This document shows, in pieces, positions 24,457-33,011 of a stretch of 45,936 nt of DNA (its first letter is position 1; each line of letters opens with the position of its first letter). Position numbers and translations under genes: made by a program. The notes beneath the pieces are model-generated. The model had not been told where the DNA came from and did no database searches. It saw nothing but the letters and a program-made list of their open reading frames with translations. The DNA is from Oscillospiraceae bacterium. Lineage in GTDB: Bacteria; Bacillota; Clostridia; Oscillospirales; Oscillospiraceae. The DNA lies in the NCBI GenBank assembly GCA_015067945.1, contig SVLM01000014.1, positions 1 through 45,936 of the forward strand, given 5' to 3'.

Positions 24457-24627
24457 AAGGCTCCCCTTATCAGGCAATGTCATTAAGGTAAGATAGCGTG
24501 TCATTCCGAGCCAGTGTGCACACTGGCGTGGGAATCCCCTATATAGAGGAAATTGCCACACCAGTGACAGCGGTCACTGGTTCGCAATGACACTATCTTA
24601 ATGACATTGCTCGTCAGAGGGGGCCTT
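24457..24627. repeat. Nested palindromic repeat containing copy B
   Basis: The 94-bp element at 24499-24592 (TGTCATTCCGAG... to ...TTCGCAATGACA) is a second copy of the repeat at 18433. It is framed by further inverted arms: CAATGTCATTAAG with AAGATAG (24475-24496) against CTATCTTAATGACATTG (24593-24609), and an outer AAGG/CCCCT against AGGGGGCCTT (24618-24627). The whole can form one long hairpin. The outer arms carry TGTCATT/AATGACA ends as well, suggesting one element inserted in another. It occupies the 265-nt gap between thioredoxin and the PAP2 gene. Confidence 0.8.
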
Positions 24628-24651
24628 ACTGACAAACACACTTAACTTGTT

Positions 24652-24960
24652 TTAGGGGAGCAGCTTGAGAATCTGATCCTTGGGCTTTGCACCCAGGGAC
24701 TGATTGATGACCTTGCCGTCCTGCATTACCACCAGCAGCGGAATGCTAGTGACATTGAAACGCTGTGCCAGCTCCGGATCATGATCCACATCGATCTTGC
24801 AGACCTTGACATTCTCATTTTCCTCTGCAATTTCCTCCAAAATGGGGCCTACCATACGGCAGGGACCGCACCAGGTTGCGAAGAAGTCCAGCAGCACCGG
24901 CTTATCGCTATTCATAACCTCAGCATCAAAATTTTCCTTGGTGACTTTCAAAATACTCAT
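24652..24960 (-). CDS. trxA: Thioredoxin
   Basis: A 102-aa classical thioredoxin; a protein disulfide reductase in the cytoplasm. The WCGPC active site has Cys at residues 31 and 34, in DFFATWCGPCRM, and the cis-Pro loop reads TSIPLLVV. The ATG at 24960 has an AGGAGG upstream; the longer frame would add an atypical N-terminus. It is a single gene with no reductase adjacent. Confidence 0.97.
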   Translation of the reverse strand: MSILKVTKENFDAEVMNSDKPVLLDFFATWCGPCRMVGPILEEIAEENENVKVCKIDVDHDPELAQRFNVTSIPLLVVMQDGKVINQSLGAKPKDQILKLLP

Positions 24961-25045
24961 AGGAATTCCTCCTTTTTTATTTTCCGGCCTTATCATACCC
25001 GATATTTTCGTTTTGCTCTGTGATAAAATCACATTCAGGACGGCA

Positions 25046-25068
25046 AACAGGGCACGAAAGTGCCCTGT
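25046..25068 (-). terminator. Hairpin ending the ktrB-rnc operon
   Basis: AACAGGGCAC / GTGCCCTGTT with a GAAA loop just after the rnc stop codon; the T-run on the minus strand is short, so termination may be partial. Confidence 0.6.
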
Positions 25069-25071
25069 TCT

Positions 25072-25746
25072 TTATTGCATATGTTCCAGTGCCACACGAG
25101 CGGCATCCTGCTCGGCCCGTTTTTTGCTGCTACCGACGCCACAACCGATGACCTGACCGTTCAGCGACAGCTCTACCTCAAAATGCTTATCGTGATCCGG
25201 GCCGCTTTCACCTACCAGGGTGTAGGCCAGGGTCTGATTCCGCTTCTGCTGTACCCGTTCCTGCAGGGCGGTCTTATAGTCCACATTGTGAACCGCAGCA
25301 ATGCTCACCCGCTCCAAAACGAATTTTTGGATGAACTGCTTTGCCGCATCCATGCCGCCGTCCAGATAGCAGGCAGCGATCACCGATTCCACCGCATCTG
25401 CCAGAATGGAGTCCCGGCTGCGGCCACCGCTTTGCTCTTCACCTCTGCCCAACAGCAAATGCTCGCCCAGACCGATTCGCTGGGCAATTTCTGCCAAGGC
25501 ACGCTCGCAGACCATGTCCGCACGCATACGGGTCAGCTCCCCTTCGGGTCGATTCGGGAAATTGCGGTACAGATAATCTGCCACCAGCATACCCAAAACA
25601 GAATCGCCCAAGAATTCCAGCCGTTCGTTGCTCATAAGGCTGTTGTGCCAGCGTTCGTTGGCATAGGAGGAGTGAGCCAGTGCGTTTTGCAGCAAGGTAA
25701 TATTCCGGAACCGGTAGCCGATGGCAGTTTCCAGATCCTTAATCAT
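25072..25746 (-). CDS. rnc: Ribonuclease III
   Basis: A 224-aa double-strand-specific endoribonuclease for rRNA and mRNA processing. The signature NERLEFLGDSVLG is at residues 40-52 (catalytic Asp48), the second acidic site is in DAVESVIAACYLDGG, and a C-terminal dsRNA-binding domain covers about 150-224, ending SSKKRAEQDAARVALEHM. The start at 25746 lies inside the end of plsX, an 8-nt overlap implying translational coupling; the longer frame is antisense-like noise. Confidence 0.97.
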   Translation of the reverse strand: MIKDLETAIGYRFRNITLLQNALAHSSYANERWHNSLMSNERLEFLGDSVLGMLVADYLYRNFPNRPEGELTRMRADMVCERALAEIAQRIGLGEHLLLGRGEEQSGGRSRDSILADAVESVIAACYLDGGMDAAKQFIQKFVLERVSIAAVHNVDYKTALQERVQQKRNQTLAYTLVGESGPDHDKHFEVELSLNGQVIGCGVGSSKKRAEQDAARVALEHMQ

Positions 25747-26779
25747 GGCTTGTCTCCTTCGCCTGGCTGAGCTTTGCAAGCTCATCTGCCAGCTCCTCAG
25801 CGGCATTGGCCTCGGCAGCCTCCTCAGCCTGACGCACCGCATTGCGGAAGGCCAGTGAATCGGAAGAGCCGTGAGCCTTGATTACCGGCTTCTTGATACC
25901 CAGGAACTGGGTGCCGCCGATCTCACGGTAGTCCATCATCTTCATCACTTCATCCACGCCGGATTTGCAGAACAGGTAGCCGATCATGGAGAAAATATTA
26001 CGCTTAAAGATCTTGTGCTTCATCAGGCTGCCCATGAAATAGGCGGTGCCTTCGATGGACTTGAGCAGTACATTGCCGGAGAAACCGTCGCAGACCACAA
26101 CATCCACTTCGCCCAGCAACACATCACGACCTTCAATATTGCCGATGAAATTGATGATTCCCTGCTCGGATGCTGCCTGCAGCAGGCCGTAGGCTTCCTT
26201 CTGCAAAGGCGTACCCTTGGAATCCTCGGTACCGATGTTCAAAAGACCTACTCTGGGATTTTCGATGCCCAGGGATTTTTTTGCATGCAGAGAACCCACC
26301 AGGCCAAACTGCAGCAAAAATTCCGGTGTGCACTCAGCGTTGGCACCGCAGTCTACGATAATGGTCTTGCCGCCAGCCTTATTGGGCATAGCAGGACCCA
26401 TGGCTGCACGGCGAAGGCCCTTGACACGCTTAACAAGCAAGGTTGCTCCTGTCAGCAAAGCTCCGGTACTGCCGGCAGAGATGAACGCATCGCCCTGATC
26501 GTCAGCAAGCATCTTCAGGCCCACCACCATAGAAGAATTCTTCCGCTTGTGGATCACCGCGGCAGGATCATCGTGCATATCCACCACATCGTCTGCATTG
26601 GCAATTTCCAAACCCTTGGGCAGGTCTGCAATGCCGTTTTCCCGCAGAACACCCAAAATTTCCTCGCCACGACCAACCAGGGTAATCTGACTGCCGTACT
26701 TCTTCACTGCTTCAACGGCACCCATAACCGGTGCCTGAGGGGCATGATCGCCACCCATTGCGTCCAGAATAATCTTCAT
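25739..26779 (-). CDS. plsX: Phosphate acyltransferase PlsX
   Basis: A 346-aa enzyme that converts acyl-ACP to acyl-phosphate at the start of phospholipid synthesis (feeding PlsY). Family signatures: the N-terminal MKIILDAMGGDHAPQAPV, ASDVVDM-like ANADDVVDMHD, FISAGSTGALLTGA and VVCDGFSGNVLLKS. Length is normal. A ribosome binding site AGAGG is upstream. plsX next to rnc is a familiar Firmicutes neighbourhood, though acpP and fab genes usually found with it are not here. Confidence 0.97.
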   Translation of the reverse strand: MKIILDAMGGDHAPQAPVMGAVEAVKKYGSQITLVGRGEEILGVLRENGIADLPKGLEIANADDVVDMHDDPAAVIHKRKNSSMVVGLKMLADDQGDAFISAGSTGALLTGATLLVKRVKGLRRAAMGPAMPNKAGGKTIIVDCGANAECTPEFLLQFGLVGSLHAKKSLGIENPRVGLLNIGTEDSKGTPLQKEAYGLLQAASEQGIINFIGNIEGRDVLLGEVDVVVCDGFSGNVLLKSIEGTAYFMGSLMKHKIFKRNIFSMIGYLFCKSGVDEVMKMMDYREIGGTQFLGIKKPVIKAHGSSDSLAFRNAVRQAEEAAEANAAEELADELAKLSQAKETSHD

Positions 26780-26796
26780 AGCTTACCTCTTTTTCT

Positions 26797-28101
26797 TTAC
26801 AAGCCCCGGGCAATCAGCTCATCGATCTGTTCCAAAGACCGATTGGCGATGGCCAGGTTCTTCTCAGCTTTTTTACGGATTCTCTGTGCCAAAGGTTCAA
26901 TAATGCTGAAATTGATATTCATCGGCTGGAAATTGACGTTGCTTTCGTCGCAAACGTACTGTCCCAACGCACCGATGGCCGTGGTTTTGGGGAAATCGGG
27001 AATTTCCCTACCCTGCACCTTGGCTGCCATGGCAACTGCTGCCAGGAAGCCGGATGCCGTGCTTTCCACATAGCCTTCCACGCCGGTCATCTGTCCGGCA
27101 AAGGCAACCAAGGGATTCCGCCGGTCGGCATAGTACCGGTCCAGCAGCTTGGGAGATTGCAAAAATGTATTGCGGTGCATCACACCGTAGCGGACGAACT
27201 CCGCATTCGCAAGGGCGGGGATCATGGAAAACACCCGCTTCTGCTCACCGAATTTCAGATGGGTCTGGAAGCCAACCAAATTGTAGATCGTGCCGGAGGC
27301 GTTATCCAACCGCAGCTGAACCACGGCATAAGGCTCTTTTCCGGTTTTGGGATCCGTCAGACCCACAGGCTTCAAAGGTCCAAAACGCAGGGTATCCTGC
27401 CCCCGGCGGGCCATGACCTCCACGGGCATACAGCCTTCGAAGACATTTTTATCCTCGAATCCGTGAACCTCTGCCTCCTCAGCCTTAACAAGCTCTGCTA
27501 CAAAAGCATCATACTGCTCTTTGTTCATGGCACAGTTTACATAATCCGGTGTTCCCCGGTCATACCGGGATTGCCACCAGGCCAAGTCCATATCCACAGA
27601 CTCCGCTGTAACCAGCGGTGCAGCCGCATCGAAAAAGTGCAGGTAATCCGTGCCAAAGTACTTGCCGGTGGCCTGGGACATTGTATCCGAAGTCAGCGGG
27701 CCGGTAGCCACGATTACCGGGCCATCGGGTACTTCCGTAACTTCCTCGTCGATGACGGTGATATTGGGATGGTTACGGATTTTTTCCGTGACCATCCGGG
27801 AAAATCCCGCCCGATCCACTGCAAGACACCCACCGGCTTCTACCCGGGTGGCTTGCGCACAGGCCATGATCAAACTACCGCAGCGACGCAGCTCCTCCTT
27901 CAGAAGACCCACTGCATTTTCCAGCCGGTCTCCGCGGAAGGAATTGGAGCAGACCAGCTCCGCAAAATCCGGGCTGTGGTGAGCAGGACTCATCTTTTGA
28001 GGCTTCATTTCATACAGCAAAACCTGAATGCCACGCTCTGCCAGCTGCCAAGCAGCTTCCGAACCGGCAAGGCCGGCACCAATGACTTTTACCGTTGTCA
28101 T
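26797..28101 (-). CDS. trmFO: Methylenetetrahydrofolate-tRNA-(uracil-5-)-methyltransferase
   Basis: A 434-aa flavoprotein that makes m5U54 in the tRNA T-loop using methylenetetrahydrofolate and FADH2. The N-terminal FAD-binding motif GAGLAGSEAAWQLAERG is at about residues 8-24; LVCSNSFRGD, the central QLRLDNASGTIYN and the C-terminal GVEGYVESTASG region match the family. It overlaps topA by ATGA (28098-28101) and its GGGAGG site lies within the topA end, so the two are translationally coupled. Confidence 0.97.
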   Translation of the reverse strand: MTTVKVIGAGLAGSEAAWQLAERGIQVLLYEMKPQKMSPAHHSPDFAELVCSNSFRGDRLENAVGLLKEELRRCGSLIMACAQATRVEAGGCLAVDRAGFSRMVTEKIRNHPNITVIDEEVTEVPDGPVIVATGPLTSDTMSQATGKYFGTDYLHFFDAAAPLVTAESVDMDLAWWQSRYDRGTPDYVNCAMNKEQYDAFVAELVKAEEAEVHGFEDKNVFEGCMPVEVMARRGQDTLRFGPLKPVGLTDPKTGKEPYAVVQLRLDNASGTIYNLVGFQTHLKFGEQKRVFSMIPALANAEFVRYGVMHRNTFLQSPKLLDRYYADRRNPLVAFAGQMTGVEGYVESTASGFLAAVAMAAKVQGREIPDFPKTTAIGALGQYVCDESNVNFQPMNINFSIIEPLAQRIRKKAEKNLAIANRSLEQIDELIARGL

Positions 28102-30314
28102 TTCTTTGTGCCTCCCGTCTTTTTGGCGGTTTTCTTAGCAGTTGTTTTCTTAGCAGAAGTCTTCTTTGCGGTTTTCTTGGTTTTATCCTCAGCGGAGCTA
28201 TCCGCCTTCTTGTAGTAGCCACGCTGATCCTCCGGCAGGAAGTTGCTGCAGGCCTCATTGATGCAGAAGGCCTTTTGGCGGCCTCTGCCGGACTTCTTGA
28301 ACATGGTCTTGCCACATACGGGGCAATCCAACTCTGTGGGTACATCCCAGCTCATAAAGCCGCATTCGGCACCCTTTTCGCAGCCATAGTAAGCATAGCC
28401 ACGCTTGGATTTCCGCTTCAGCAGAGTACTTTCGCACTTGGGGCAGCGACCGGGCATTTTCTCTACAATGGCCTTGGTGGACTTACATTCCGGCCAACCA
28501 GGGCAGGCCAGGAATTTGCCGAAGCGACCCACTTTGATGACCATCTTCCGGCCGCAAATATCACAAATTTCCTCGGTTTCTTCCTCGGGAACCTTCAGAC
28601 GGGTACCCTCCAAGGCAGCCTCCGCCGCTACCATTTCCTGACGGAAACCGGCGTAGAACTCACTGAGGACATCCTGCCAATTGCGTTTTCCGGCTTCCAC
28701 ATCATCCAACTGCGTTTCCATATTGGCGGTAAATTCCACATCGATAATATCGACAAAACGCTCCATCATCAGACCGTTTACCACCTCGCCCAGGGGGGTG
28801 GGGGCCAGACGCTTATCTTGCTTGACTACATATTCCCGATCCTGGATGGTGGACACGATGGATGCATAGGTGGAAGGACGGCCAACGCCCTTTTCCTCCA
28901 TAGCCTTAACCAAAGTCGCTTCTGTATATCTTGCAGGGGGCTGGGTGAAATGCTGCTCCTTGCGGATGTCAGCGATCGTTGCCTTCTCCCCTACCTCCAG
29001 ATCCGGCAGTGGGGATTCTGCCACCTCATTTTCATCGTCACGGCCTTCCTCGTACACCGCCACAAAGCCGGGGAATTTCATGCTTTGATGGGTGCTGCGG
29101 AAGGTATGACCGGCACATTCGGTATCAATGGCCACGGTGTCATACACGGCATTGGCCATCTGAGAAGCCAGAAAACGGCTCCAGATCAGTCTATAGAGCT
29201 TATACTGCTCCTTGGTCAGGCTGTCCTTGATCCGCTCCGGATCCAATTCAACATGGGTCGGGCGGATGGCTTCGTGGGCATCCTGGGCACCGGACTTGGT
29301 CTTGAACACATGGTGCTTACCGTAATAGTAACGCTCACCGTAGCGCTGGCGGATAAAGGCCGCCGCCGCATCCATCGCTTCATTGGAAAGACGCAGGGAG
29401 TCGGTACGCATATAGGTGATCAGACCCAAAGTGCCTTCACCGGCCACATCCACGCCTTCATACAGCTGTTGTGCCACGGCCATGGTACGCTTGGGGGTCA
29501 TATTCAGCTTCCGGGAAGCCTCCTGCTGCAGCGTAGAAGTGGTAAACGGAGGTGCGGCAGAACGCTTCTTTTCCGCCTTCTTCACGCAGGTCACGGTAAA
29601 TTCCTTGCCGGTAATATCCCGGATCACAGAAAGAACCTGCTCTTCATTTCCCAGTTCCCGCTTCTTGGTGTCGCCAAAATAATGGGCGATGAAGGAGCCG
29701 GGCTTGCCGATTCGGTTCAGCAGAACATCCAAAGACCAGTATTCCTTGGGAATGAACGCCCGGATCTCATTTTCCCGATCCACCACCAGACGGGTAGCCA
29801 CAGACTGCACGCGGCCTGCAGACAGACCTCTACGCACCTTCTTCCACAATAGCGGAGAAAGCTGGTAGCCCACGATCCGGTCCAGCAAACGCCGGGCCTG
29901 CTGGGCATCCACCAGGTCATAGTCAATTTCTCGGGGGTGGTCAATGGCTTCCCTGACCACATTGTGGGTGATCTCATTAAAGGTCACCCGCTGGGCCTTC
30001 TGCTCAGACAGCTCCAGCAGCTCCTTCAAGTGCCAGGAGATGGCTTCGCCTTCACGGTCCGGGTCAGTTGCCAGATACACAACATCCGCAGCCGCAGCAG
30101 CCTTCTTCAGCTCCTTAATGAGATCTTCCTTGCCGGAAACCGGCAGATACTTCGGCGTAAAGCCGTGTTCCAAATCTACGCCCATGGTGCTCTTGGGCAG
30201 ATCACGCAAATGGCCCATGCTGGCCTTTACGGTATACTCCGCTCCCAGATATTTTCCGATGGTCTTAGCCTTGGAAGGCGACTCTACGATCACAAGCTTA
30301 TTGGCTTTGCTCAT
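28098..30314 (-). CDS. topA: DNA topoisomerase I
   Basis: A 738-aa type IA topoisomerase that relaxes negative supercoils. Order: N-terminal TOPRIM (VIVESPSKAKTIGKYLG), catalytic core with the active-site Tyr301 in LITYMRTDS, then C-terminal Cys4 zinc fingers (CDICG...CPGWPEC; CPKCE...CEKGAEC; CPVCG...CINEAC) and a Lys-rich tail of KKT/AKK repeats ending GGTKK. The tail is a DNA-affinity extension seen in several Gram-positives. It is coupled to trmFO by a 4-nt overlap. Confidence 0.98.
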   Translation of the reverse strand: MSKANKLVIVESPSKAKTIGKYLGAEYTVKASMGHLRDLPKSTMGVDLEHGFTPKYLPVSGKEDLIKELKKAAAAADVVYLATDPDREGEAISWHLKELLELSEQKAQRVTFNEITHNVVREAIDHPREIDYDLVDAQQARRLLDRIVGYQLSPLLWKKVRRGLSAGRVQSVATRLVVDRENEIRAFIPKEYWSLDVLLNRIGKPGSFIAHYFGDTKKRELGNEEQVLSVIRDITGKEFTVTCVKKAEKKRSAAPPFTTSTLQQEASRKLNMTPKRTMAVAQQLYEGVDVAGEGTLGLITYMRTDSLRLSNEAMDAAAAFIRQRYGERYYYGKHHVFKTKSGAQDAHEAIRPTHVELDPERIKDSLTKEQYKLYRLIWSRFLASQMANAVYDTVAIDTECAGHTFRSTHQSMKFPGFVAVYEEGRDDENEVAESPLPDLEVGEKATIADIRKEQHFTQPPARYTEATLVKAMEEKGVGRPSTYASIVSTIQDREYVVKQDKRLAPTPLGEVVNGLMMERFVDIIDVEFTANMETQLDDVEAGKRNWQDVLSEFYAGFRQEMVAAEAALEGTRLKVPEEETEEICDICGRKMVIKVGRFGKFLACPGWPECKSTKAIVEKMPGRCPKCESTLLKRKSKRGYAYYGCEKGAECGFMSWDVPTELDCPVCGKTMFKKSGRGRQKAFCINEACSNFLPEDQRGYYKKADSSAEDKTKKTAKKTSAKKTTAKKTAKKTGGTKK

Positions 30315-30329
30315 GAGATTACTCCAATC

Positions 30330-31583
30330 TTACGGTAATTCACTGCGTGTCACCCGTTTGCCGGGCAATTGGCGGATCAAGCCCTTGATCTGCAGCATGG
30401 TCAGGGCAGAAAGTATTTTGCCTGTAGGCATACCCAGCTGTGCAACCAGGTCATCCACCAGGCACTCCTGAGTCAGCAGCTCCATGATCCGCTTTTCATC
30501 CTCCGTTAGCTCCGGAGGGTCTTTTCTTTGGTCACTATACTCTTGGGCACCCCGGTTGTCAATGGGTTTTTTCTCTTTCTTTCTGTCGGAAAGCTTCTTG
30601 ATTATAGGTAGCGTGGGCTTCTGTGCCACCTTTGGCTGGCTTTTTCCCTCCGCCTCCAGCTCATCCGCTGTTACTGTCTGAACAGACGGTGCGGTATCCC
30701 GACGAATTCTGTCCGGGTACAGATGGGCATATTCACTGACCACATCCCAGCCGCTCATGACGCTGATGGCACCCTCCCGGAGCAGAGCATTGCTGCCCGC
30801 ACAGGTGGGTACATCGATATTACCCGGAACCACGAACACATCCCGCCCCTGATCGGCAGCTTGTTTCGCCGTGATCAAGGCACCGCTGCGTTCCGGTGCT
30901 TCTACCACCAAAACGCCACTGCTGAGGCCACTGATGATCCGGTTGCGTTTTGGGAAATTCCATTTAAAAGGCTCTGTGCCGGGAGGAAACTCTGTGATCA
31001 GGCAGCCGCATCTTTCTGTATCGGCATACAGAGAACGGTTAGACAGCGGATAAACCACGTCTGCACCACAGCCCAGCACGCCCACCACCGGCGTTCCCGC
31101 CGTCAGTGCACCACGCATTGCCATGCCATCCACACCGGATGCCACGCCCGACACAACAATTCCGCCACAGCGGGCAATCTGATAGCCCATACGCTTGGCA
31201 ACAGTCATGCCGTAGCCGGAGGCTTTCCGTGTGCCAACCACTGCGATGACCGGACTTCCGTCAAAATCCGGCAGGCAGCCCTTGTAATAAAGTACCACCG
31301 GCGGATCGGCAATATTCTTCAGACGAGCCGGATAGGAAGCGTCGTGCATGGTGCAAATATGGATGCCCTTACGCATACATTCTTTCAAAATACGCTCCGC
31401 TTCCTTCAGATTTTTATCCTCCAGAGCAGCGGCAGCATCTTCCGTCAGTCCTTCCACGCCGGCATAGGTTTTCTTTTCAGCAAAGTAAATGTCTTCCGGA
31501 TCGTCAAACACATCCAGAAGCAGCTTTTTCTGACGGTCGCTCAAACCCGGTCGGGTCGCAAACCATATCCAATGGATCAGCAT
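30330..31583 (-). CDS. dprA: DNA-processing protein DprA
   Basis: A 417-aa recombination mediator that loads RecA on incoming single-stranded DNA in transformation. The Rossmann core (about 95-300) shows VVGTRKASGYG, GGIVVSGVASGVDGMAM, ITEFPPGTEPFKWNFPKRNRII and VVPGNIDVPTCAGSN. It has an N-terminal helical domain and a C-terminal winged-helix segment from about residue 350, linked by a Lys-rich low-complexity stretch. An AAGGAGG site precedes the ATG. No competence pilus genes are in view. Confidence 0.96.
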   Translation of the reverse strand: MLIHWIWFATRPGLSDRQKKLLLDVFDDPEDIYFAEKKTYAGVEGLTEDAAAALEDKNLKEAERILKECMRKGIHICTMHDASYPARLKNIADPPVVLYYKGCLPDFDGSPVIAVVGTRKASGYGMTVAKRMGYQIARCGGIVVSGVASGVDGMAMRGALTAGTPVVGVLGCGADVVYPLSNRSLYADTERCGCLITEFPPGTEPFKWNFPKRNRIISGLSSGVLVVEAPERSGALITAKQAADQGRDVFVVPGNIDVPTCAGSNALLREGAISVMSGWDVVSEYAHLYPDRIRRDTAPSVQTVTADELEAEGKSQPKVAQKPTLPIIKKLSDRKKEKKPIDNRGAQEYSDQRKDPPELTEDEKRIMELLTQECLVDDLVAQLGMPTGKILSALTMLQIKGLIRQLPGKRVTRSELP

Positions 31584-31602
31584 GGAAGTCCCTCCTTCTT
31601 TG

Positions 31603-32355
31603 TTAGTTGTCCGTCATTTCCCACATGACGATGGTAGCCGCCACAGCGGCATTCAAGGATTCGCACCGGGGGTTCATAGGGATGATCAGCTCCGTATCGG
31701 CATTGCTCAAAATCTCCCTGCGAACGCCCTGACCCTCACTGCCGATGACCACGGCCATATGCTTCAAATCCGCTTCCCGCAGATCTTTGGCCCGGTCTGT
31801 CAGGGCAGTAACACCGATGGCGATTCTGCGTTCCCTGCAGGCATGCTGCAGCTGCTCCCAAGTGGTTTGCACCGGCTGATTGCGGAACACTGCACCCATG
31901 GATGCACGCACTACCTTATGGCTGTAAGGATCGGCACAGCCTTCCAGCAGCACAACAGGGATATTCAACGCATCCGCTGTCCGCAGGATCGTGCCCAGAT
32001 TGCCCGGATCCTGAATGCCATCCAAAACAAGCATCCCCGGTTGGGGTGCAAAGGCCTTGTTTTCCGGCAGGCGGCAAAGGAACAGAGCCCCCTGAGGGGT
32101 CTGCATGGGAGAAATGGATTCCATTACATCCTCCGGCACCCGGATCACGCGGATATGTTCCGGCACTTCTGCCGCAACGCCGTCGGACAGAATGACCGTA
32201 TCCAGCCCAGGATACCACCTAAGTGCCTCCTGCAGCAATTTCGTCCCGTCTGCCACGAACAAGCCTGCCGCTTCCCTCTCCTTCCGGGAGGTCAGCAATT
32301 TTCGCACCTGCTGCAGCAGGGGATTTTTTCTGGCGGTGATTCTCTGCTCCGTCAT
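31603..32355 (-). CDS. SpoU/TrmH-family RNA 2'-O-methyltransferase
   Basis: A 250-aa SPOUT-class methyltransferase for rRNA or tRNA, with an N-terminal substrate-binding domain (about 1-100) and the SPOUT core. Motifs: LDGIQDPGNLGTILRTADA, VVIGSEGQGVRREIL and the C-terminal IPMNPRCESLNAAVAATIVMWE with the SAM-binding knot. The target nucleotide cannot be told; related genes are rlmB/tsnR-like. The ATG overlaps the stop of the KtrA gene by 4 nt, and the longer frame is discarded. Confidence 0.92.
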   Translation of the reverse strand: MTEQRITARKNPLLQQVRKLLTSRKEREAAGLFVADGTKLLQEALRWYPGLDTVILSDGVAAEVPEHIRVIRVPEDVMESISPMQTPQGALFLCRLPENKAFAPQPGMLVLDGIQDPGNLGTILRTADALNIPVVLLEGCADPYSHKVVRASMGAVFRNQPVQTTWEQLQHACRERRIAIGVTALTDRAKDLREADLKHMAVVIGSEGQGVRREILSNADTELIIPMNPRCESLNAAVAATIVMWEMTDN

Positions 32356-32999
32356 AGCTTTTGAACCTTCTCCAAGGCCAGGGCATCGCCCAAAACCACA
32401 ATAATATCCCCTTCGCTGAACATAAAGTCCGCACCGGGAGAAACATTGATCTGTCCATCCCGGCGGATGGCGATGATATTGGCACCCAGCTTCGCCCGGA
32501 CATTCAGATCCTTCAACGTATGGCCACACCAGCTTTGGGGAGCAGGCACTTCCACAATGCTATAATCCTTCGACAGTTCAATATAGTCCAGCACGTTAGG
32601 TGTGGACAGGCTCCGTGCCAGCCGCTCACCGTTTTCCTGCTCGGGAATGACAATGCGGTCTGCACCCAGCTTTTCCAGCACCTTGCGGTGGATATCGTCA
32701 TGGGCCTTGCACACCAAGTAGGGTACGCCCAGCTCCTTCAAATTCATGGTTATCAGCACCGATGCACTGAGGTCATCTCCGATGGCTACCACCGCACACT
32801 CGATATTGCGGACACCCAAAGCCTTCAGGACTTCTTTATCCTGAGCGTCACCTACAACTGCATGGGTCACATCATTGGCGATTTGCTGCACCAGCTCCGA
32901 ACGAACATCCATCGCCAGCACTTCACAACCCAGGCTATACAGCTGACGGGCAACATGAGAGCCAAAACGGCCCAGGCCAATCACAATATAGGACTTCAT
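32352..32999 (-). CDS. ktrA: Potassium uptake regulatory subunit (KtrA/TrkA-N type)
   Basis: A 215-aa cytoplasmic RCK protein gating the potassium transporter encoded just upstream. It has a Rossmann nucleotide-binding domain with GLGRFGSHVARQLYSLG at residues 7-23 and an acidic end of strand 2 (AMDV), and a C-terminal TrkA-C domain (about 140-215). Relatives bind ATP/ADP or NAD and c-di-AMP. A strong AAGGAGG site precedes the start; 12 nt separate it from ktrB. Single-domain length fits KtrA, not duplicated TrkA. Confidence 0.93.
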   Translation of the reverse strand: MKSYIVIGLGRFGSHVARQLYSLGCEVLAMDVRSELVQQIANDVTHAVVGDAQDKEVLKALGVRNIECAVVAIGDDLSASVLITMNLKELGVPYLVCKAHDDIHRKVLEKLGADRIVIPEQENGERLARSLSTPNVLDYIELSKDYSIVEVPAPQSWCGHTLKDLNVRAKLGANIIAIRRDGQINVSPGADFMFSEGDIIVVLGDALALEKVQKL

Positions 33000-33011
33000 A
33001 ATACATCCTCC

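Noticed and set aside
25871..27073. Plus-strand frame across plsX and trmFO
   Set aside because: Antisense to two well-supported genes in an operon.
28098..28200. Lys/Ala repeat at the end of topA as a separate repeat element
   Set aside because: It is the in-frame Lys-rich tail of topoisomerase I, a common feature.
28095..29852. Plus-strand frame opposite topA
   Set aside because: Antisense shadow; the topA motifs are unmistakable.
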